Shown piece by piece: positions 58,854-64,000 of a DNA stretch of 64,000 nucleotides; the first letter of the stretch is position 1; each line of letters begins with the position of its first letter. Source of the stretch: Pseudomonadales bacterium (GTDB lineage: Bacteria; Pseudomonadota; Gammaproteobacteria; Pseudomonadales; Pseudohongiellaceae). The stretch spans positions 372,001 to 436,000 of the forward strand of contig JACKOH010000002.1 of the NCBI GenBank assembly GCA_024234395.1, written 5' to 3'. The position numbers and the translations under genes were made by a program. The notes under the pieces are model-generated. The model was not told the origin of the DNA. It ran no database searches and saw nothing but the letters and a program-made list of their open reading frames with translations.

Positions 58854-60428
58854 ATGGCGAGTTCGTCCGACATCAGTGATCAACCTATTGATCAAATCGT
58901 CCATCGTAATCTGCCCAAAAGCCAGTTGATTGAAATCGCCCTGCAGAACCGGGAAGGCCGCCTGGCTGACAACGGTGCGCTGGTCGTGGAAACCGGTGAA
59001 CGGACCGGACGCAGCCCCAAAGACCGTTTCATCGTGCGCGAGCCCAGCACCGAAGAGTCCATCGACTGGGGCGTGGTGAACCAGGCGTTCGAGCCCGATG
59101 CCTTCGATGCCCTGTGGAGCCGGGTCACGCAGTACCTGTCCGATAAGCATACCTATGTGGCGGAACTGCACGTCGGCGCCGATCCGGAACACTATATCCC
59201 GGTCTGCGTATCCACCCAGTACGCCTGGCATAACCTGTTTGCGCGCACCCTGTTCATCAACCCGGAAAATTACAACCCCAAGGACAAGGGTGTCTGGCAG
59301 ATTGTCAGTGCCCCGGACTTTGTCTGCGAACCGGAACGGGACGCCACCGCCAGCGACGGCGCGGTAATTATCAATTTCGCCCAGCGCAAGGTGCTGCTGG
59401 CCGGCATGCGCTATGCGGGCGAAATGAAAAAGTCCATGTTCTCGGTGCAGAATTTCCTGCTGCCGGAAAAGGACGTGCTGCCCATGCACTGCTCGGCCAA
59501 CGTGGGCGATGACGGCGATGTGTGCCTGTTTTTCGGTCTTTCCGGCACCGGCAAGACCACCCTCTCCGCCGATCCCCATCGCCACCTGATCGGCGACGAT
59601 GAACACGGCTGGGGCAGAGGCACGGTCTTCAATATCGAAGGGGGCTGCTACGCCAAGTGTATAAACCTGAGCCAGGAACACGAGCCGGTAATCTGGAACG
59701 CTATCCGCTTCGGCGCCGTGATCGAGAACGTGGTGATCGACGAGAAGACCCGGGTTGCCGACTACAGCGATACCTCGCTGACGCAGAATTCCCGCACCTG
59801 CTACCCACTTGAGCACGTGGCCAGGCGGGTGCAGGAAAATCGTGCCGGTGAGCCCCGCTCCATCATTTTCCTGACCTGCGACCTGACCGGGGTTCTGCCG
59901 CCGGTTTCGATTCTTTCCAAACAGGCGGCCGCCTATCATTTCCTCAGCGGTTACACCGCCCTGGTGGGTTCCACCGAGGTTGGTGAGGGAGACGGCATCC
60001 GGTCCACGTTTTCGGTCTGTTTCGGTGCGCCGTTCTTCCCGCGCCCGGCCAATGTCTATGCTGACCTGCTGATGAAGCGGGTGGAGGATTTCGGCAGCCA
60101 GGTCTACCTGGTCAATACCGGCTGGACCGGTGGTCCACACGGAGTCGGCGAACGCTTTGACATTCCCACCACCCGGGCCATCATCGCCGCCATCCAGACC
60201 GACGCCCTGCGCTCGGTGGAAACCGATTACCTGCCGGGCCTGAACCTCAATATACCCAGGGCCGTCGCCGGCGTGGACAGCCGTCTGCTGAACCCGCGCC
60301 AGACCTGGCCCGACCCTGCCGCCTACGACAGTCAGGCCGCCAGGCTGATCGCCAGGTTCAATGAGAATATAAAACGTTTCGAAATTTCCGAGGAAATCAT
60401 TGCGGCAGGCCCACAACTACAGGTTTAA
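58854..60428 (+). CDS. pckA: Phosphoenolpyruvate carboxykinase (ATP)
   Basis: A protein of 524 residues from ATG 58854. Landmarks: GERTGRSPKDRFIVREP near residue 50, the kinase-type P-loop GLSGTGKTTLSADPHRHLIG then DDEHGWGRGTVFNIEGGCYA, and EGDGIRSTFSVCFGAPFFPR. It converts oxaloacetate and ATP to phosphoenolpyruvate, the entry step of gluconeogenesis, fitting the acid- and amino-acid-based metabolism suggested by the permeases and hydrolases here. About 210 bases separate it from hslR, enough for its own promoter; no boxes are convincing. Confidence 0.97.
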   Translation: MASSSDISDQPIDQIVHRNLPKSQLIEIALQNREGRLADNGALVVETGERTGRSPKDRFIVREPSTEESIDWGVVNQAFEPDAFDALWSRVTQYLSDKHTYVAELHVGADPEHYIPVCVSTQYAWHNLFARTLFINPENYNPKDKGVWQIVSAPDFVCEPERDATASDGAVIINFAQRKVLLAGMRYAGEMKKSMFSVQNFLLPEKDVLPMHCSANVGDDGDVCLFFGLSGTGKTTLSADPHRHLIGDDEHGWGRGTVFNIEGGCYAKCINLSQEHEPVIWNAIRFGAVIENVVIDEKTRVADYSDTSLTQNSRTCYPLEHVARRVQENRAGEPRSIIFLTCDLTGVLPPVSILSKQAAAYHFLSGYTALVGSTEVGEGDGIRSTFSVCFGAPFFPRPANVYADLLMKRVEDFGSQVYLVNTGWTGGPHGVGERFDIPTTRAIIAAIQTDALRSVETDYLPGLNLNIPRAVAGVDSRLLNPRQTWPDPAAYDSQAARLIARFNENIKRFEISEEIIAAGPQLQV

Positions 60429-60511
60429 TTGCCGGACAAAAAAACGAGAGAACCGCCACCCTTTCAAACCCGGGGACCGGCGGCAAAGAAGAAAGGAAGA
60501 GAGGAATCCCC

Positions 60512-62086
60512 TTGGCCGGGCAATTTGAGCAGAGTCTCGAGCATTTCAACCTGGTGGAATTTTTACCTGAATGGGGAAACGTCCGCCGCGGCATCGAAAA
60601 AGAAAGTCTGCGTGTCACCCCGGAGGGCAGCATTGCCCTCTCTGCGCATCCGCAGAGACTGGGTTCGGCGCTGACCAACCCCTATATCACCACCGACTTC
60701 TCGGAAGCACTGCTGGAGTTCATCACGCCGGCCCGGGACAGCATCGATGAGTGCCTGGAGTTTCTCGAAGCCATCCATCGCTTTACCTATAAGCGCCTGG
60801 AGAACGACGAACTGCTGTGGGTCTGCAGCATGCCCTGCCCGACCGGCGACCTGGACGCGATTCCACTGGCCCGTTACGGTGACTCCAATATCGGCCGGCT
60901 GAAAACACTGTATCGGCGCGGGTTGAGTAACCGCTACGGCAGCCTCATGCAGACCATCGCCGGCATTCACTACAATTTTTCCATGCCCGATGAGTTCTGG
61001 CCGGCCTTTCAGCGCCTCCACAACGACCAGGGCAGCCTGCAGGACTTCCGCACCTCCAGGTACCTGCACCTGATCCGTAATTTTCACCGTTACAGCTGGC
61101 TGCTGCTGTACCTGTTCGGTGCCTCGCCGGTGACCTGTAAATGTTTTGCCAGGGGGCGCAGTCACAATCTCGAGGAATACGACGACGGCACCCTGTTCCT
61201 GCCCTACGCAACCTGCCTGCGCATGGGAGACCTGGGCTATCGCAGCGAGGCACAGAAGTCATTATTCGTGTGTTACAACGAATTGCAGAGCTATGTGCAG
61301 AGCCTCAATTCTGCCATGCAGACCCCGTATCCCCCATATCAGGAGATCGGCACCGACAGCGACGGCAATCCGTTACAGATGAACACCAACCTGCTGCAAC
61401 TGGAAAACGAGTTTTACAGCACCATCCGTCCCAAGCGGACTACCGAAGCCGGGGAGCGACCGTTGTCGGCGCTGTTGCGAGGCGGCATTGAATACATCGA
61501 AGTGCGGGCGCTGGATCTGAATCCCTTCGAGCCTATCGGTATCAGCGCGGAACAGAGCCGCTTCCTGGACGCCTTCCTGCTGTTCTGTCTGCTCAGCGAG
61601 AGTCCGGTCTGCAACCAGGAGGAGCAGACTGAAATCAGTGCCAACCTGGAAGCCGTTATCAACCGCGGCCGGGATCCCCAACTGGAGCTGCAGTGGCGGG
61701 GAAGCCCTATCAAACTGACCGAGTGGGCCAGCAACCTGCTGCAGGAAGTTCAGCACACCGCGGTCATGCTCGACGAGGCCCACGCCAGCAAAAGTCATGC
61801 GGCAAGTCTCGAGAAACAACGTGAAAAAGTCGCCAATCCTGATCTGACCCCTTCGGGCAGATTACTGGCCGGCATGCGCAAGTCCGGCAAGTCGTTTTAT
61901 CGTTATGCAATGGAGCTGTCCCTGAAGCACCGGGAAACACTCCGGGATGGCACCATCGACAGCAAACACCTGGCGATCCTGGAAGCCGCCACTTCAGTCT
62001 CGGTTGAACGGCAGAAGGAAATCGAGGAATCCGACAACCTGGAGTTCAATGCTTTTCTGGCACAGTGGAACTCGTATCACGTTTAG
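60512..62086 (+). CDS. gshA: Glutamate-cysteine ligase GshA
   Basis: A protein of 524 residues, close to E. coli GshA (518), starting at TTG 60512 with GAGGAA 7 bases upstream. Landmarks: GNVRRGIEKESLRVTPEG, TNPYITTDFSEALLEFITP, SMPCPTGDLDAIPLARYGDS and YEIGTDSDGNPLQMNTNL. It makes gamma-glutamyl-cysteine, the first step of glutathione synthesis; the partner gshB is not in the window. It is followed 30 bases later by the Cof-type phosphatase gene. Confidence 0.96.
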   Translation: MAGQFEQSLEHFNLVEFLPEWGNVRRGIEKESLRVTPEGSIALSAHPQRLGSALTNPYITTDFSEALLEFITPARDSIDECLEFLEAIHRFTYKRLENDELLWVCSMPCPTGDLDAIPLARYGDSNIGRLKTLYRRGLSNRYGSLMQTIAGIHYNFSMPDEFWPAFQRLHNDQGSLQDFRTSRYLHLIRNFHRYSWLLLYLFGASPVTCKCFARGRSHNLEEYDDGTLFLPYATCLRMGDLGYRSEAQKSLFVCYNELQSYVQSLNSAMQTPYPPYQEIGTDSDGNPLQMNTNLLQLENEFYSTIRPKRTTEAGERPLSALLRGGIEYIEVRALDLNPFEPIGISAEQSRFLDAFLLFCLLSESPVCNQEEQTEISANLEAVINRGRDPQLELQWRGSPIKLTEWASNLLQEVQHTAVMLDEAHASKSHAASLEKQREKVANPDLTPSGRLLAGMRKSGKSFYRYAMELSLKHRETLRDGTIDSKHLAILEAATSVSVERQKEIEESDNLEFNAFLAQWNSYHV

Positions 62087-62116
62087 GTTCCTTAGCCTCT
62101 AAACACGGGAGTTTTT

Positions 62117-62971
62117 ATGACTCTTTACGTGTCAGATCTTGACGGCACACTGCTGAACAGCAATGCGGAATTGTCTAAATTCAGCAAAGATTTACTGAAT
62201 GAGTTGCTAAGCGATGGCATGACGTTTACCGTGGCCAGCGCCAGAAGTATCAGCTCCATCAGACAGATGCTCGAAGGTCTCGCCTTGAGTCTGCCGGTAA
62301 TTGAATTCAATGGCGCTTTTATTTCCGATTTGCAGTCGGGACGCCACGAGTTTATCAACGCAATCGATTCCGCCCTTGCTCCTGAACTCTACCAGGTGAT
62401 GTCAGCCCGTGGGTGTGGGCCTTTCGTGTCTACTTATAATGGTATAGAAGATTGTCTGTACCATCCTGAGCCCCATAACGGCGGTTCCCATTGGTATTAC
62501 CAGGATAGAAAATCAAGATCGGATCCGAGACTGAGGCGGCTGGAAGATCCAGGAATCTCCCTTAATGAGCAGGTCGTCTGCCTGACCAGTATCGCCAGAA
62601 AGGAGGAACTTATGGATTTAGCCTGCCACCTTGCCGATGAGTTCGGTTCCCAGGTCGAAATCCATCTGATTGAAAATCACTATTCTCCAGGCTGGCACTG
62701 GCTCACTGTACATGACAGGAAGGCGACCAAGGACCAGGCCATTCACAGCCTCAGAGATTCTCTGGGATTGTCCAGCAATGAACTGGTTGTTTTTGGCGAC
62801 CAGCTTAATGATCTGAAAATGTTCTCTATCGCAGATCTTTCCATAGCCGTTGACAATGCCGTGACCGAGCTTAAAGAGGCAGCAACCAGCATCATCGGCC
62901 GGAATGACCATGACAGTGTCGCCAGGTTTATAGCCGAGCACAGGCAGCTATCGGCTGCGCTGGGGAAATAG
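62117..62971 (+). CDS. Cof-type HAD phosphatase
   Basis: A protein of 284 residues. Motif I VSDLDGTLLNSNAELSKF, motif II VASARSISSIRQMLEGL, a long cap domain, and motif IV ELVVFGDQLNDLKMFSIADL with KDQAIHSL before it. This is the IIB (Cof/SupH) subclass that dephosphorylates sugar phosphates or nucleotides. The DNA is AT-richer than the gshA gene it follows, and flanking repeats suggest later acquisition. GGGAG precedes ATG 62117. Confidence 0.88.
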   Translation: MTLYVSDLDGTLLNSNAELSKFSKDLLNELLSDGMTFTVASARSISSIRQMLEGLALSLPVIEFNGAFISDLQSGRHEFINAIDSALAPELYQVMSARGCGPFVSTYNGIEDCLYHPEPHNGGSHWYYQDRKSRSDPRLRRLEDPGISLNEQVVCLTSIARKEELMDLACHLADEFGSQVEIHLIENHYSPGWHWLTVHDRKATKDQAIHSLRDSLGLSSNELVVFGDQLNDLKMFSIADLSIAVDNAVTELKEAATSIIGRNDHDSVARFIAEHRQLSAALGK

Positions 62972-62983
62972 CTCCCCATTCAC

Positions 62984-63130
62984 TTAACAGCCTGTTGAAA
63001 AACTCTCAGTTGGCACAATACGGCGTTAAAATCTGGCTCAAAATGCTCATTTACGCCGTGTAAACTGCGCTTTTTCGCCAGATTTTGCCTTGTCTCGCAC
63101 TTATCTGAGAGTTTTTCAACAGGCTGTTAA
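62984..63130. repeat. Element B, copy 2: 147-bp MITE with 26-bp perfect terminal inverted repeats
   Basis: TTAACAGCCTGTTGAAAAAC plus TCTCAG at 62984-63009 is exactly inverted at 63105-63130. Inside, AAAATCTGGC and GCCAGATTTT form a second inverted pair around CATTTACGCCGTGTAAACTG. A diverged copy is at 41509-41656 and an end fragment at 42767-42778. No transposase is encoded. It ends before the 2H pseudogene region. Confidence 0.88.
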
Positions 63131-63252
63131 TCTACCGACTTCTTAGCCTAAAAACCGAACTCGAATAAGAGCGGCTGTCTTTCTGAATGACACGATATCA
63201 TGTAAATCTTTTGATATAGCTTGTAAGCCAGTAAAGGACAGAGTGTAAAAGA

Positions 63253-63774
63253 ATGCCTTATGCAATACAGCTTCATTTCGACGACCGAACAACCTCTGTC
63301 ATACAGCAGTTGTGGAACTGTATTTCAAGGGCGGAAATTCCCTGTAGAGCGATTGAGAAAAATCATTTACCTTATATGAGCTTAGCCTATGGGGAAATAG
63401 AGAAGCCCAACTCTTTCGGTTGGGAATTTGCGTGCGGGTTGGAAGTTGTCCATTTGTCTTTTTGCAGTTTAGGAACGTTCTCAATAAATTCCGGCATTGT
63501 ATTTCTTGCTCCGTCATCAACCTCGGACTTGAACAGGATGCATCAGAAGATCATTGAATCAGGTGTGGTCTGACAGAATAGTGACTACTACGAACCCGAC
63601 CGCTGGTTTCCACATAGGACATTGGCTTCCGGATTGAACAATCAACAAGTAGTTGATGCAGTTGCCGCTTTGCGAAACCTGAGACTACCCATTAGAGCAG
63701 ATTGCCTCAGTTTCAACCTGGTGAAATATCCCGAATCGTCACTGGTCTCATCAATCAGCCTTAAGCACTCTTGA
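63253..63774 (+). pseudogene. 2H phosphoesterase (2'-5' RNA ligase-like) gene with in-frame TGA
   Basis: The first 106 codons end at TGA 63571-63573 (SGVV-stop), but the same frame stays open to TGA 63772 and contains QNSDYYEPDRWFPHRTLASG, which has the second 2H motif (HRT). The first motif is LPYMSLAYG where HxT/S is expected (His to Tyr). The restored product would be about 173 residues. No hairpin resembling a SECIS follows the TGA, and no Cys or redox partner is near, so selenocysteine is unlikely; TGG to TGA (Trp) is the simplest cause. With a lost catalytic His as well, this is read as a decaying gene. Confidence 0.75.
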
Positions 63775-63837
63775 TTATCTGAATAACTGATCCAGGCAGA
63801 AGCTACTGAGTGATATGAATATTGACTGGTATCCGGT

Positions 63838-64000
63838 ATGAAAGCAGTCGCCTTTGACCTTGACGAAACGCTGCTGGATCGAACGGGATCACTTAAGGAG
63901 TTCTGTCGCTGGCAGGCATCTGTGCTGCTGGGGATGGGCCCGGATGAGTCAGAAACGTATGTTGCCCGGTTTCTGGAGCTGGATGCCTTCGGTTCGGTCT
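63838..64000 (+). CDS. HAD-family hydrolase, N-terminal part
   Basis: The frame starts at ATG 63838 and is open to the window edge (54 codons). Motif I is MKAVAFDLDETLLDRTGSLK, followed by a helical cap beginning FCRWQASVLLGMG. Typical HAD subclass I phosphatase of ~220-240 residues when complete. Substrate unknown. The start codon has no clear ribosome site. Confidence 0.8.
   Translation, partial: MKAVAFDLDETLLDRTGSLKEFCRWQASVLLGMGPDESETYVARFLELDAFGSV

Noticed and set aside
63571..63573. TGA as selenocysteine in the 2H phosphoesterase-like gene
   Set aside because: No SECIS-like hairpin within 40 bases, no redox motif, and a catalytic His is already lost.
1..64000. CRISPR arrays, tRNA and rRNA genes
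   Set aside because: No regularly spaced repeats of 24-40 bases, no cloverleaf with T-loop consensus and no rRNA-like blocks were recognised by eye; a covariance-model scan would be needed to exclude small RNAs fully.

Overview
The window looks like chromosomal DNA of a GC-rich, free-living gammaproteobacterium, possibly marine. The lineage is inferred from the yrfG-hslR-pckA-gshA neighbourhood, E. coli-like Can and Hsp15 proteins, a TonB receptor, and many exported hydrolases and lipoproteins. No rRNA, tRNA, CRISPR array, intact transposase or prophage was seen. Genus cannot be assigned from sequence alone.

Layout. 0-4 kb: end of a DUF1800 gene, a Tat-exported DUF1501 protein, a cytochrome c'-like lipoprotein and a DcaP-like porin form one tight unit. 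4-13 kb: CBS protein, D-2-hydroxyacid dehydrogenase, a frameshifted carboxymuconolactone decarboxylase-family gene, an exported SAM-methyltransferase-fold protein, a Tat-exported protein, an M28-like protein and a membrane PQQ dehydrogenase. 13.5-17 kb: VWA lipoprotein, ECF sigma factor and a membrane anti-sigma-like partner. 17.9-18.8 kb: a GrdB/PrdB-family gene with an in-frame TGA exactly at its redox motif (U-P-V-C), followed at the right distance by a perfect 7-bp hairpin. This is read as a selenoprotein with its SECIS element and is the strongest finding. 18.8-40.6 kb: sulfotransferase, SDR, aminotransferase, amidohydrolases, esterases, an HTH regulator preceded by helically phased 10-bp repeats, an M20 hydrolase, an APC permease, a second M28-like protein, two metal-site-deficient amidohydrolases, a second exported methyltransferase and an FMN hydroxyacid oxidase.

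40.6-48.2 kb is an AT-richer segment bracketed by two direct copies of a ~270-bp structured repeat (element A). It holds an orphan encapsulin-type ferritin (EncFtn) without shell gene or cargo tag, then an apparent operon read leftward: cyanophycin-synthetase-like ATP-grasp ligase, TctC-type binding protein, TctA-TctB fusion permease and a methyltransferase. The genes look like an uptake-plus-ligation pathway whose substrate is unknown.

48-62 kb is core-like: an FtsH, TonB receptor, beta-carbonic anhydrase, CubicO-like serine hydrolase, DUF885 lipoprotein, CysQ, YrfG, Hsp15, PckA and GshA. 62-64 kb is AT-richer again, with a Cof-type phosphatase, a 147-bp MITE, a 2H phosphoesterase pseudogene and the start of another HAD gene.

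Four dispersed repeat families (A, B, C and a REP/RAYT-like inverted repeat) sit mainly at gene ends; ends of three of them lie within 60 bp at 42.72-42.78 kb.
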